A DNA stretch of 64,000 nt from Scalindua sp964584595 (GCA_964584595.1 CAZPAM010000002.1:1-64000); one strand, 5' to 3'. Counted from the stretch's first letter, positions 1 through 9,486 are shown. Program-made: numbers and translations. The notes: generated by a model from the sequence alone, not told the origin.

Positions 1-204
1 ATACTCATCTTTTAATGTCCGTATTTGTTGTTCTATTGTTTGAAACGAGACTTCGAGAACATCACCTTCTGCCGGTTCGTTTGAAAAATAATGATAGTTT
101 ATAATAGAGAGAAAATCATCATTCTGCCGCCAAAAAACAGGCACCAGCCTAAAGACATAAACAATTTTTGCAAATAAATAACGAATTTTTAACCGATTTA
201 ACAT
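1..204 (-). CDS. Polysaccharide deacetylase family protein, N-terminal part (runs off the window)
   Basis: An open frame of 68 codons starts with ATG at 204 and is cut by the window edge. After a basic, hydrophobic start comes a segment reading INYHYFSNEP, then a stretch of the type FQTIEQQIRTLKDEY. This is the usual entry of the NodB/polysaccharide deacetylase fold: a YHY/YHR strand followed by a helix with F..Q...L. Such enzymes remove N- or O-acyl groups from glycans, often at the surface. The catalytic Asp and His motifs would lie beyond the edge, so activity cannot be judged. It follows a GT2 gene in the same direction. Confidence 0.6.
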   Translation of the reverse strand, partial: MLNRLKIRYLFAKIVYVFRLVPVFWRQNDDFLSIINYHYFSNEPAEGDVLEVSFQTIEQQIRTLKDEY

Positions 205-444
205 CTATAAGATACGGCAAGAAAAATAGCAAGGGAACCAAAGATACTTCAAGTTCCTCATGGTGTACATACACTCCCAAAACCTTCATGCTGAAGTGCC
301 ACTAGTTCACCTCTACCAACAGCAGCTCCACATTAATCATTTTATTGTGACTTAATTGAAGCTTGTCAAGTTCCTGAATGATCACAAAAAATGGCTTGAG
401 GTCGTTGTCGCCATAACCGGAGAAAAATTAAAGGAGTGCCCATA
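205..444. other. Intergenic stretch, perhaps decayed coding sequence
   Basis: There is no intact gene. On the minus strand an open frame without a convincing start (302-427, 41 codons, reading GYGDNDLKPFF early on) looks coding-like but meets TAG at 302-304. Neighbouring frames continue with other short open pieces. It may be a remnant of a small gene between the GT2 gene and the deacetylase. I do not recognise a family. Confidence 0.25.
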
Positions 445-1347
445 TTATATCCACTTCAACTTTATTACAAATTTGCGAATCCAATCATACCGAAAAGGCC
501 ATATAAGCAGCCCAATAAACAAATAATATATTCCTTTTGTAATATTTTTCTTTCTTAGAAACATCAGGCCTACAGATGAGTATATCCTTCCCTCAAACCT
601 TATTTTTTCTATTTTAGGAACTTTACTTACTTTCTTTAATTCAGCATAATACTTGCGGCTTATTTCTAGCATGTCTTGAAGCCTTGCTTCAAAATCAGAA
701 CTTATACTCCCCTCTCTGATTATGTGTTCTGATAAGGGCTCTTCTATAAAACCCATTTTGATTTTATTAATCAATCCTAAACGGAGCCATAAGTCATAAT
801 CCTGCGCGGATGGCAGTTTGTTATCAAACAAGCCCGCCTGATATAATATGCCTTTTTTAATAGTTAAAGCAGAAGTATAAAGGCAGTTTTCTCTGTACAT
901 GGACAGGAATGGATCTATTTTATTGTTAAAATATTTTGAAGGATCCATAAGATTTTCTTTCGATCCATCTATGGCAATCAGGCTATGGCAAACCAAATCA
1001 ATATCATCATTTTCAAGAATGTATCCAACAACGCTTTCCAGTTTGTTATGACCCCAAAGATCATCTGAGTCTAAAAATGAAATCCAGTCCCCACTTGCAC
1101 TCTTGATTCCTTTATTCCTTGCAGCTCCTGACCCTTCATGTGAATTAATTAGGATTTTATTCTCTCCATGCCCATATCTATCAAAAACAGTCCTGGCTGT
1201 TTCAACTGTATTGTCTGTTGACCCATCATCAGAAATAATCACTTCATATTTATTGTATGTCTGTGATAATAGCGTCTCTAATGTTTTAGTAATAAATTTT
1301 TCAGAATTGTATGTTGGTATTACTACCGAAATAAATGGCTCTTGCAT
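445..1347 (-). CDS. Glycosyltransferase family 2
   Basis: A 300-residue GT-A fold glycosyltransferase. The N terminus has the GT2 nucleotide-binding strand (SVVIPTYNSE, residues 7-16), an SDDGS motif with D40/D41, and the metal-binding DSDD at 93-96. The C-terminal third is more variable and ends in a hydrophobic, basic helix that may rest on the inner membrane. The enzyme would move one sugar from a nucleotide donor to a lipid-linked glycan on the cytoplasmic face. Donor and acceptor cannot be told. The ATG start at 1347 fits the family. A 268-base gap separates it from the radical SAM gene upstream. Confidence 0.9.
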   Translation of the reverse strand: MQEPFISVVIPTYNSEKFITKTLETLLSQTYNKYEVIISDDGSTDNTVETARTVFDRYGHGENKILINSHEGSGAARNKGIKSASGDWISFLDSDDLWGHNKLESVVGYILENDDIDLVCHSLIAIDGSKENLMDPSKYFNNKIDPFLSMYRENCLYTSALTIKKGILYQAGLFDNKLPSAQDYDLWLRLGLINKIKMGFIEEPLSEHIIREGSISSDFEARLQDMLEISRKYYAELKKVSKVPKIEKIRFEGRIYSSVGLMFLRKKNITKGIYYLFIGLLIWPFRYDWIRKFVIKLKWI

Positions 1348-1615
1348 TTTGTCTCTAATAGTGAAAGAAGAAGTTTTAATTTAATAGGACACAGATTTCG
1401 CAGATATCCGCAACTCGAAGTCTGATATCAGAGGTCTGACTTTATTTCACCTTCTGAATTATAAAAGGATCAGAATTGTTAATCATTTTTCCAGCCTTAA
1501 GGAAGCAACTATGATCTTTTAAAGGATCGAAACGGACCTACTATTAAATCAGGAAATCAGTAATGATTTGTCTTGCATTCAATCATTGTGGCTTAACTTA
1601 ATAATTATCAAAAAG

Positions 1616-3016
1616 TCATCCTTCGTCATACCGGTCAAACACAAATCTTTTTATATTAAAACGCTTAATAAAATTTAATTTCATCAAGAACTTTGGAGGA
1701 ATAGAAATATATTTTAAACAAAGTGCTAAATAGTATAGTATTTTTTTGTTTTCGACACTAAATAACAACATCTGCCTCCAATAAAAATAATCTTTATCAT
1801 CAACATTTTTCCGTTTTAATCCTGAAACAGAAACACCCTCACATTTTTCGTCTTCTGTAAATTCACGAATATTATCTTTACGCAATTCATTTTCATATAA
1901 AGTTGTCCCAGGAAAAGGAACAAAGATGGCAGTAGTTGTGCTATAAACTTTACTTTCAAGGTTTAGCTTTATTGTGTCTTTCAATTGCTCTACCGTCTCT
2001 CCTGGACCACCAAGCATATTAAACGATATCCCCTTTAATCCATGCCGATTTATAGTGTCAAAGGCCTTAATTATTTGCTTGTTTGACACCTTCTTATTTA
2101 GAACAGTATTTCGATATTCTTCATTTCCTGATTCAATACCAACCCAAACTTCTGAGCAGTTCATTTCTTCAAGCAACTTAATTTTCTCGTCAGTCACGTA
2201 AGATGCAGTGGTATTACAACGAAATGGATTGTTAAAATGTTTCTTATAAAGTTTAGAAAAGGACTGTAGCCAGTTAACATCCAATAAAAAAACATCATCA
2301 TGAAATGTCAGCATTGTATCTTTATATATACCAAGAACAGAAAAGGCATCTTCCAACTCTCCCATACAATACTCCGGACTTTTTTTTCTAATTTTCTTAC
2401 CAAATGTTTTATTATAAAACTCATTGGCACAAAAAGAACAACTAAAAGGACAGCCCCTTGAAAGTATAAACTCCGGACTTCTTTTTAGTAATTTTTTATT
2501 GAAGATACTTCTTAGTGGATATGGTAACGTGTCAAGGTCAATATAGTCAGCTTTCTGAAGCGGCTTTACTGGAGTTCCTTTTATATAAGAATTAGGAATA
2601 TTGCATTTATCAGGATGAGTTTTTATTAAATCATAATTGTCTATAATCCATTTCATAGCCTCTTCACCTTCACCAGACACAACTATATCAACATTCTCAA
2701 GCGCGATTACGCTTTGCCTATCTACAGTTGCATGTACTCCACCAACGACTATTAGTCCATTGCCCTTATCTTCTAATTTTATTTTATTAATAAGTTGCAC
2801 TGCTAATGAAAATTGTTGAGACGGAAATGATATAGCATGAATATTAATGTTTTCTTTAATTTTAAACCCTTTACGAAAATCAGCTAAATCAAACATATGT
2901 AAAGATATTTGACAATTCTTTTCTTTGGCTAATGCTGCTAGCACGCCAACTCCTTCATTATAAATTACGCCACATTTTTTCTTGTCTGTTCCGAGATAAT
3001 AGAATTCTATGATCAT
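1616..3016 (-). CDS. B12-binding domain radical SAM protein
   Basis: A 466-residue protein with an N-terminal cobalamin-binding-like Rossmann domain (VVGGVHATV, about 90-98; SGEGE, 114-118). The radical SAM core has the 4Fe-4S motif C189-x3-C193-x2-C196 (CPFSCSFC) followed by Asn. Members of this class B architecture methylate unreactive carbons or rearrange substrates using SAM and B12. The sequence does not reveal the substrate. A Shine-Dalgarno AAGGAA precedes the ATG at 3016. It sits between a GT2 and a CDP-alcohol phosphotransferase homologue, suggesting a glycan or glycolipid target. It is one of five such proteins in this window. Confidence 0.88.
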   Translation of the reverse strand: MIIEFYYLGTDKKKCGVIYNEGVGVLAALAKEKNCQISLHMFDLADFRKGFKIKENINIHAISFPSQQFSLAVQLINKIKLEDKGNGLIVVGGVHATVDRQSVIALENVDIVVSGEGEEAMKWIIDNYDLIKTHPDKCNIPNSYIKGTPVKPLQKADYIDLDTLPYPLRSIFNKKLLKRSPEFILSRGCPFSCSFCANEFYNKTFGKKIRKKSPEYCMGELEDAFSVLGIYKDTMLTFHDDVFLLDVNWLQSFSKLYKKHFNNPFRCNTTASYVTDEKIKLLEEMNCSEVWVGIESGNEEYRNTVLNKKVSNKQIIKAFDTINRHGLKGISFNMLGGPGETVEQLKDTIKLNLESKVYSTTTAIFVPFPGTTLYENELRKDNIREFTEDEKCEGVSVSGLKRKNVDDKDYFYWRQMLLFSVENKKILYYLALCLKYISIPPKFLMKLNFIKRFNIKRFVFDRYDEG

Positions 3017-3050
3017 AATAAACTTTCCTTATAACTGATCATGATTATTT

Positions 3051-3371
3051 TTAATAAATGAGTTTCGCAGGGTCACCTTGATAGTCAGACTCTGGCCTTA
3101 CTGAAGATTTTTCAAAACAACTTTTATAAAAGCAGGCTTCAGAGGGAGGATTAGAATATTTTATTTCTTCATAAACAGTGTGAATATATTGAGGATAATA
3201 TTTTGGAGGGTTCGCACTCAATAAAAACCTTTTTCTTATAGCCTTAGCACAAAATGGGACAGCACATAATATTCTTGTGGGATGCAACAGTAGATAAAAC
3301 AGATAATTACTCGCTTCAGTATTTGTGGAGTATTTATCTAATATTCGATTTGCTATTCTAACCGGTAACAA
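3051..3371 (-). CDS. Hypothetical protein, possibly a remnant
   Basis: A 106-codon frame whose only possible start is TTG at 3371, preceded closely by an in-frame TAG. There is no internal Met. The product is rich in Tyr, Pro and Cys (four Cys) and has a hydrophobic stretch near residues 22-45. I do not recognise the family. Lack of a good start and its place directly upstream of a radical SAM gene suggest either a small conserved protein or the C-terminal piece of a larger gene that lost its front. Codon content resembles the neighbours, so it may have been coding. Confidence 0.4.
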   Translation of the reverse strand: MLPVRIANRILDKYSTNTEASNYLFYLLLHPTRILCAVPFCAKAIRKRFLLSANPPKYYPQYIHTVYEEIKYSNPPSEACFYKSCFEKSSVRPESDYQGDPAKLIY

Positions 3372-3465
3372 TTGAATCTAAATGTTCTAATATTGAAAGA
3401 GGGCATACTGAAAGGAAAAACTTCCTGTATATTTAAAGTATTGATAATAAATCTATTCTTGAGTC

Positions 3466-4377
3466 TTAATAAAAAAAATGATCTCTTACATTTATATCAT
3501 TTCTTTTGCTAAATAATAATTTGTAGCGGTCTTCAAAAACATTGCTTTTTATCACTCGCCAAAGTCTACTGCACACGTAAATTGGACCAATAAGTCCAGT
3601 ATAGACAATAAGTATGTGACGAAAATCAAATGATATCGATACGATAGCATTAATAATGATTTGTGTTATTGCCAGAATTATTAGTACAAGCGGTGACCAA
3701 TGGTGTTGAAAAATAGAAATAGCTATTCTCCATAATCTTCTCACTAGCATCATTATAAAGTTAATTGACTTCTTTCCCTGCTCTTCTGTAATTGTCGCCG
3801 TATCGCTATTAAGATCATGCCCTTCAGGATTGTCAATGGTCTCTGTTCCCTTTTGCATTCTTTCAAGGCGATTCCAACTAATCACCGTCCACCCACAACC
3901 AACTACGCTTTTATCAAAAATTGGAGTTAAAACAGATAGAAATCCACAGATAATTATAAATACACTTGGCTGATCAGCAAACGACCCTATAGCCAAACCG
4001 GTAAACATGGCAGCATCTCTCAAAAAATGTACATACCAGTCCAGAAATGCACCCAATAAACTGCTTTTCCTGTTGTAACGAGCAATATCGCCATCGCAAT
4101 GATCTAAAAGAGAGTAAATATAGAAGAAAACAATACCAAGAACAACAATCCAAATGGACCTAGAACATAATAGGAACCCACCAATAATACAAAATATACC
4201 AGAAAGGATAGTGACTGTATTCGCAGAAATTCCTAAACGAAGAAATATCCATGTAAAATATATGGATATTTTTAAGTCACACCGCTTCTTGAAACCATGA
4301 TAATTAAATCCAATTGCTTCTCTGCTTTCTACTTTTGGTTTTTGGCAAATATTTCGTAATTCAGAAATGCTTTCCAT
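3466..4377 (-). CDS. CDP-alcohol phosphatidyltransferase family protein
   Basis: A 303-residue polytopic membrane protein. Residues 92-117 follow the family signature D-x2-DG-x2-AR-x8-G-x3-D-x3-D: D92, D95, G96, A99, R100, G109 and D113 are present, but the last position is H117 instead of Asp. Hydrophobic segments lie at about 40-60, 62-90, 118-145 and 210-270. Family enzymes transfer a phosphoalcohol from a CDP-alcohol to another alcohol in the membrane. With a PEP mutase-nucleotidyltransferase elsewhere in this locus, a CMP-activated phosphonate is one conceivable donor (inference). The changed final Asp, normally the catalytic base, may alter or abolish activity. Confidence 0.85.
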   Translation of the reverse strand: MESISELRNICQKPKVESREAIGFNYHGFKKRCDLKISIYFTWIFLRLGISANTVTILSGIFCIIGGFLLCSRSIWIVVLGIVFFYIYSLLDHCDGDIARYNRKSSLLGAFLDWYVHFLRDAAMFTGLAIGSFADQPSVFIIICGFLSVLTPIFDKSVVGCGWTVISWNRLERMQKGTETIDNPEGHDLNSDTATITEEQGKKSINFIMMLVRRLWRIAISIFQHHWSPLVLIILAITQIIINAIVSISFDFRHILIVYTGLIGPIYVCSRLWRVIKSNVFEDRYKLLFSKRNDINVRDHFFY

Positions 4378-4444
4378 ATAGCACTTTTTATTATTTAACT
4401 AAGATCTGCTCAAAATAAGGTTGTTGTATTAACGAGCACTACCT

Positions 4445-6142
4445 TTAGGCTTTAAATGTTTCAATGTGTTTGAAAACTATTTGTAGATATTCATTTACTT
4501 TGTTCGTATTTTCTCTCGTTTCATCTTTGTTGTTTTTCTTATTAATTAAGCTTATATTATAATCTTTTGTATTTATTTTACTTCCCTTACTGACTTTGTA
4601 TTTAGTTTCAAATTCAAATCTATGACTGTTATCACTAATTACTGCTTTATATGTTTGTCCTATAAAAATATCTTCTGAGTAAGTATACTTCCTTTCTTCC
4701 TTTCCCCCCAGACATTTAGGAAGCCTACCATCAATTTGTTTATCATCAAAATTAATATTACAATTCTTTAAAAGTATTGGGAATGCATCAACATTTTCTA
4801 TAATTTCGTCAGAGCTTATATTAGGTATATTTCCACCTCTTACCATTAGTGGTACCTTAACTCTAGAGTCAGAAAGGCTGTGATTATGTTTACTGATAAC
4901 TTGTGTTCCATGATCGGAGCAAAGCATAATCAAGAACTCATCGTTTTGGTAATTGCCATCAATGTAATCATAGACAAGTTTAAGATAAAAATCTAATCTC
5001 TTTAGCTCAGTAAAATATCTTTCCGTTTTTATCTTATCATACGCTTCAAATGGTGATTTTGCACCGGCGTCATAATAGTCATGCGCTTCTAAACTGTTTA
5101 CAGTCTGGCAGCTTATGTCTGGAATATCATAAAGACTATGATTAGCCTCAAGAAAAGAAAGCCAGCAAAAATGATCTCTATTCTGAAAAGCTCTTAAGTG
5201 TTCTAAAAAAGATGAAACAATTTCCTTACAATCGAGATTGTATTTGTAAAGAACTCTATCGAAACCCTTTACATACCCACAGCATGGTGAACATCCAGTG
5301 ACTCCCGAAAGATATGATGTCTGGTAGTCATCATCTTGAAAGTATTCGCTCAGAATTGAATAGTTTTCTCCTATCTGTTGATTAGCATTCCTCGCATACA
5401 GTTTATGGTTTGTTGTATATTTCCCAGAGAAGAAAGTTGGTACACTTGGTAAGGTCCAATTCTCGTTTGCATAGCAATTGTTAAAGACAATTCCTTTTTT
5501 GAAAAAATTATGGGTAAAAGGCATTAACTCACTAAAAGGTACCAGTTTAAAAGCTTCGGTTGTCAAAGAATCTACAAAAAGAACTAGAACAAGCTTTTTT
5601 GAATGGTTTTTTTCTTGAAATAAAGGAATTGTTTTTCCCAATATATGCTCATGATCTACCTTTACAGAAATTTGACTATCTTTTTTAAATGGCAAATAAT
5701 GGTATCTGTTTTGGGCAAGGTTAGCCAAAGTGTACTTTTCTTTATTAATTGATATTTCGGCCTTAAAATTATTTTGACTTTCATTGTTGGCATTATTGTT
5801 GATTATAGATAAAGGCAAAACACAATCCTTGGCAATATATAGATTGGATATACCAGGAGGGACTTTTTCACCATATACTATTTCAGTCTTATATTTAAGG
5901 TACTCATATAAAACTATTGCTTTACTGGGGACCCAAATCTCATTATAGTATTGGGTAAAGTAACCTCGTTTACCATCACTACTAAAAAGTGGTCTGCCAA
6001 AATATAATTTCCCGTTCGGAGTTATTGGAAAATGTTTACAACATTGATAATTCTTTTTTACGTATTTAAAATAGAAATACTTTCCGATTATTATAATTAT
6101 TGTTGGTAAGCTACGATAGAACTTTAATAGTATTTGATTCAT
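4445..6142 (-). CDS. Sulfatase-fold (alkaline phosphatase superfamily) protein
   Basis: A 565-residue protein. Residues 1-180 are lineage-specific, with a short hydrophobic segment at about 12-26. The hydrolase/transferase domain starts at about 183 with the metal-ligand strand LVLFVDS (D191). T230 lies in NWTLPS, exactly where sulfatases have the formylglycine Cys/Ser of CxPSR, and the Arg is Val. A later CSDHG motif supplies further metal ligands. A Thr nucleophile is typical of phosphoethanolamine or phosphoglycerol transferases and related phosphohydrolases, so a phospho-group transferase/hydrolase is more likely than a sulfatase. It lies next to the CDP-alcohol phosphotransferase gene, suggesting linked phospho-substituent chemistry. 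Confidence 0.85.
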   Translation of the reverse strand: MNQILLKFYRSLPTIIIIIGKYFYFKYVKKNYQCCKHFPITPNGKLYFGRPLFSSDGKRGYFTQYYNEIWVPSKAIVLYEYLKYKTEIVYGEKVPPGISNLYIAKDCVLPLSIINNNANNESQNNFKAEISINKEKYTLANLAQNRYHYLPFKKDSQISVKVDHEHILGKTIPLFQEKNHSKKLVLVLFVDSLTTEAFKLVPFSELMPFTHNFFKKGIVFNNCYANENWTLPSVPTFFSGKYTTNHKLYARNANQQIGENYSILSEYFQDDDYQTSYLSGVTGCSPCCGYVKGFDRVLYKYNLDCKEIVSSFLEHLRAFQNRDHFCWLSFLEANHSLYDIPDISCQTVNSLEAHDYYDAGAKSPFEAYDKIKTERYFTELKRLDFYLKLVYDYIDGNYQNDEFLIMLCSDHGTQVISKHNHSLSDSRVKVPLMVRGGNIPNISSDEIIENVDAFPILLKNCNINFDDKQIDGRLPKCLGGKEERKYTYSEDIFIGQTYKAVISDNSHRFEFETKYKVSKGSKINTKDYNISLINKKNNKDETRENTNKVNEYLQIVFKHIETFKA

Positions 6143-6481
6143 AAGCTTCTTTTAATTGTAAAGTCTCCAAAAGAAATAATACAACAGATCACACGCATCC
6201 AAATCAAGAATATAAAATAGCCTAACCTTAACGTATAATGAGTTTAAGCAATTAACAAAACACAATAAACATAAGAGGTTGGGCCATGAGCTATAAATTT
6301 ATACTATATTTTTATTATGCCACTGGCGATGCATTATTTAAAGGTTTCAGCAGATATCAACAGTTTTATTCTAAAAATACTTCACTAAACTTGCAAAATC
6401 CCGGATTATTGTTCTAATCCTGATAATAATCCATCCAGCATTGCAATATGCAAGTACATCGACCAATTATTGACTTAGTAA
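6143..6481. other. 339-base intergenic region
   Basis: This gap lies between the SPASM radical SAM gene and the sulfatase-fold gene. It is very AT-rich and holds no recognisable minus-strand gene. The only candidate is a 43-codon plus-strand frame listed separately. It might carry a terminator for the upstream genes or a promoter for the downstream ones, but I see no clear hairpin with a T-run. Confidence 0.4.
6286..6417 (+). CDS. Possible small protein on the opposite strand
   Basis: A 43-codon frame with ATG at 6286 and an AAGAGG Shine-Dalgarno-like sequence about 8 bases upstream. The product begins MSYKFILYFYYATGD and is aromatic and hydrophobic at the N terminus. It would be the only plus-strand gene in the window. 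No family is recognised, and a chance frame in AT-rich DNA is quite possible. Confidence 0.2.
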   Translation: MSYKFILYFYYATGDALFKGFSRYQQFYSKNTSLNLQNPGLLF

Positions 6482-7495
6482 CTAGCAAATACGGAATCGA
6501 TTAGCATATCTTGCCGGAACCAGTTCCTTCAAGTGAGCAATTCTTTCATCCATTCCTGGAGCAAATTCATAGAATCTATAGCACTTACCACAAAAGGTTG
6601 GCTTTCCACTTTTAAATCCTTCGCGCAAAGCGGTGGCACGTTCCCCCATGAAAATATCCATAAAATCATTGTCGTGAATGTTTCCAATCTTTAAACGACC
6701 TGCGTAATCCCCACAACAGGGAAGAACATCACCATTTGGCTGGATAGTAGCTGTCTTACTGATCTTGGAACAAGTATATTCATTTCTTGGAACCATGTAA
6801 TAATAATCACCAAAATCATCTTCTGGTATAGAATCAGGCGGCCAGGCCTTTTCATTATTAAGAGACGGGTTCACGGGATAGCCAACTACGATATGGTCAG
6901 AACATTCAGCCCAAAGATCAAACATCTGCCTAATGTTGTCATCCGTCATACTTGGATATATATGAATCATAAGGAAAAATTGGTACCTGGTTTTTTTCCT
7001 CTTATAGTATTTATAAAAATCCTTAACATTTCGGTAAACCCGATCGAATTGTAGCCCCCTATATTTCATCATACTTTCGTTATCCCAACCCTCTGTAGAC
7101 ACTCTAAAAAAATCAATGTTCTTTTTTACAAGAGTATCCATATGCCTGTCGAGAAAATATCCATTAGATGAAATTCGAACTAAGAAATGTTCTCTTTCCA
7201 ATTGGTCCATATACTCTTTAAATCTCGGATGCAACAAACACTCGCCCATCCCATGCAAAATCATATATTTGAATTTTATTTCATTAAATATTTGAATGGT
7301 TTTTTGAAAGGTTTTGTCATCCATGTGATCGGATAAATAACTATCCTGGCTAAACTTGAAACACATATTACATGTTGCATTACAGGCACGAGTAAGGCAT
7401 ACGTTCACCCATACATCAGGCGTGTTATTAATTCTTTTGATTATTCTACGCTGTAACCCTATCGTCTTACGGACAACCGTCGAATAAATTTGCAT
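6482..7495 (-). CDS. Radical SAM/SPASM domain protein
   Basis: A 337-residue radical SAM enzyme. The cluster motif is C38-x3-C42-x2-C45 (CNATCNMCF), followed by a TIM-barrel core with HGMGE-like and SSNG strands. The C-terminal SPASM region (about 245-315) has Cys residues in DVLPCCGD and FCGKCYRF that would bind auxiliary 4Fe-4S clusters. SPASM enzymes dehydrogenate, epimerise or cross-link substrates; several act on sugars or peptides. No B12 domain is present. The ATG at 7495 has a good AGAGGA site. The class IV aminotransferase gene lies just upstream (7629-8597). The substrate is unknown. Confidence 0.88.
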   Translation of the reverse strand: MQIYSTVVRKTIGLQRRIIKRINNTPDVWVNVCLTRACNATCNMCFKFSQDSYLSDHMDDKTFQKTIQIFNEIKFKYMILHGMGECLLHPRFKEYMDQLEREHFLVRISSNGYFLDRHMDTLVKKNIDFFRVSTEGWDNESMMKYRGLQFDRVYRNVKDFYKYYKRKKTRYQFFLMIHIYPSMTDDNIRQMFDLWAECSDHIVVGYPVNPSLNNEKAWPPDSIPEDDFGDYYYMVPRNEYTCSKISKTATIQPNGDVLPCCGDYAGRLKIGNIHDNDFMDIFMGERATALREGFKSGKPTFCGKCYRFYEFAPGMDERIAHLKELVPARYANRFRIC

Positions 7496-7628
7496 AACAA
7501 TTCCTCTCTTTTCTGCTGTGTTTTTTAGGAAATTTACTCCTTGTTTACACAGTGTTTCTTGACGGGGAGCAGTATAATATATTTAACTCTTAATCTTTGG
7601 TAAATCCTCACATTATATCTTGTCAAGA

Positions 7629-8597
7629 TTATTTAAATTGGTAGGGAGTTGGAGAACCAGACTGAAGATTTTTGATTTCACGGTCATAATCTTTAATTTG
7701 TTGAACAATGTCAAGATTCACATTCTTTGACCACTGATCTAATAAAGACTTTACAACCGCACCCATTTCCCCCTCTCCAATCCTGACATTATTAAGAGAA
7801 GTTACCGGCAAGATGCAAAATGGTGTACCCGTCATAAACGCCTCATCAGCAGTATAAACATCGTAAGGCTCAATATTCTTTTCAATACATTCAAGACCTA
7901 ATTGATTGGATATTTCAAAGACATAATCTCTGCTGATTCCTCGCAAGACATTTCTTCCTTCGGGTGTAATAATAGTATTATTCGTTACAATAAAAAAATT
8001 ATCTCCAGTTCCTTCTGCTATATAACCGGAAGGATCAATCAGGAGGGCCCAATTATTTTCACCTTCATATCCGGATACTTCAATATTTGCCATCTGATAA
8101 TGAAGACGGCTTCTGTTTTTAATTTTAGGGTCCAATAAACTTGCAGGAATTGCTCTTTGTGCAGGGATTACGGCATTAATACCGGTATCAAAGAGACGAC
8201 CCATACCTGAAACCGTCCATTTCAGGGGAAAATCGGCAATAATAACAGTAGGTTCTATCTTATTTCCAAAGACTGGAGCATAGATAGATAAAGGACCTCT
8301 ACTTACGTTGATCATCAATCTATGCTCATCATGATGTTCAAAAAATGGTTCATTTGCTTCAACTGTTTTGAAACAAGCCTGCTCCATTTCTTCTATCGTC
8401 ATTTGAAGAGGAATCCTTAAGATTTTTATTCCTTTATACAATCTGACCAAATGTTCGCGCAGTTTAAACTGCTTTTTGCTGAAGGAACGAGTCATCTCAA
8501 AGACCATATCTCCAAACATCATAGCAGAATCATAGATAGATATTCCGGCTTCTTTCTCTGGAATTAACTTGCCATTTTGATAAACTACTCTAGTCAT
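7629..8597 (-). CDS. Aminotransferase class IV (branched-chain/D-amino acid aminotransferase-like)
   Basis: A 322-residue fold-type IV PLP enzyme. It starts with the typical VYQNGKLIPEKEAGIS strand and GD..FEM motif. The likely PLP lysine is K160 (IKNRSRLHYQMAN), and EGTGDNFF at about 195-202 and GITR-like GISRDYVFE bind the cofactor phosphate. Homologues transaminate branched-chain or D-amino acids or lyase 4-amino-4-deoxychorismate; length fits. Within a glycan locus next to CMP-sugar genes it may supply an amino or keto acid used as a substituent rather than serve central metabolism (inference). The start has AAGGAA upstream of ATG 8597. Confidence 0.88.
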   Translation of the reverse strand: MTRVVYQNGKLIPEKEAGISIYDSAMMFGDMVFEMTRSFSKKQFKLREHLVRLYKGIKILRIPLQMTIEEMEQACFKTVEANEPFFEHHDEHRLMINVSRGPLSIYAPVFGNKIEPTVIIADFPLKWTVSGMGRLFDTGINAVIPAQRAIPASLLDPKIKNRSRLHYQMANIEVSGYEGENNWALLIDPSGYIAEGTGDNFFIVTNNTIITPEGRNVLRGISRDYVFEISNQLGLECIEKNIEPYDVYTADEAFMTGTPFCILPVTSLNNVRIGEGEMGAVVKSLLDQWSKNVNLDIVQQIKDYDREIKNLQSGSPTPYQFK

Positions 8598-8610
8598 TAT
8601 ACGTTCCTTT

Positions 8611-9486
8611 TTAAAATTTCCTTTTTATATTAAGAAATTCCATTCTTCTTTTCACTTCTTCATCATATAAAAGTGAAAATCCATATCTATTATAATTTAA
8701 GACATTATCTCCATTAATATCCACAACACCATCAATCGTAACATTCTCTTTCTTTACAGCTTCAACAATTAAAGATGTATATGGGTCCCTATCAAATCCT
8801 GTAAGTGAAAAGTTTGTATGGTATTTGCCGTCCTGATACTTATGTATAAGCCCATTATCGGCATAAAATTTCTTATTCATACTCTGCCATTTTTTCTCAA
8901 AACCTTCTACGTGTAATGGTTCTTCCAATTCAGCAACAGATGATTTACAAAATTCCATCTGCTTAATGTCCCCAAAACCAACTTGAGACAAAAGAATGTT
9001 AAGCATATCAAAGTCATATGTATAAATATGTGCATATCCTCCTATGAATTCTGTCATATTTCTATCCATCAATATTGTATCCTGTCCAGGTGAAACGATA
9101 AAATTCATTAACATTCCTCCAAACCCCAAATCTCTTCTAATAGTTTCATCTTCCTTTAATAATTCATTAAAATACTCCTCATCCTTTTCCACATATGCCT
9201 TTGAAATTCTCCATAAATTTGGAGTCAATAGCCTGATTATTCCACCTAATCTCAACACTCTGTTGAATTCAACCAAAACTTTCTGGATTTTAAAATGAGG
9301 TATATGTTCAATTACATGAGAACAAAAGAGTAGAGAACAAGCTCCATCGTTAAGCGCTATCTTAGAGGCATCACCTTTTATATATTTCTCAGATTTTCTA
9401 CTTGCCTTATGATCTAATATCATCCAACTCTTCTTGTCCCAGGTTGGAGACGCACCAACATTTAACTTAATTTCATTTTTTCTCAC
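8611..9486 (-). CDS. Class I SAM-dependent methyltransferase
   Basis: A 291-residue methyltransferase-like protein. Motif I appears as LNVGASP near residue 8; a later strand LLFCSHVIEHIPH (about 53-65) and VLRLGGIIRLLTPN (about 78-91) are typical of the Methyltransf_11 group. The C-terminal half is specific to this protein. It probably methylates a sugar, O- or N-linked, in the cytoplasm. The start is GTG at 9486 behind an AAGGG ribosome site, because no in-frame ATG lies near. It lies 13 bases upstream of the aminotransferase start, in one operon with NeuA and NeuB. Confidence 0.85.
   Translation of the reverse strand: MRKNEIKLNVGASPTWDKKSWMILDHKASRKSEKYIKGDASKIALNDGACSLLFCSHVIEHIPHFKIQKVLVEFNRVLRLGGIIRLLTPNLWRISKAYVEKDEEYFNELLKEDETIRRDLGFGGMLMNFIVSPGQDTILMDRNMTEFIGGYAHIYTYDFDMLNILLSQVGFGDIKQMEFCKSSVAELEEPLHVEGFEKKWQSMNKKFYADNGLIHKYQDGKYHTNFSLTGFDRDPYTSLIVEAVKKENVTIDGVVDINGDNVLNYNRYGFSLLYDEEVKRRMEFLNIKRKF

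Noticed and set aside
1421..1432. 12-base palindrome TCTGATATCAGA in the gap before the GT2 gene
   Set aside because: It is a single copy without promoter context, and short palindromes of this size are expected by chance.
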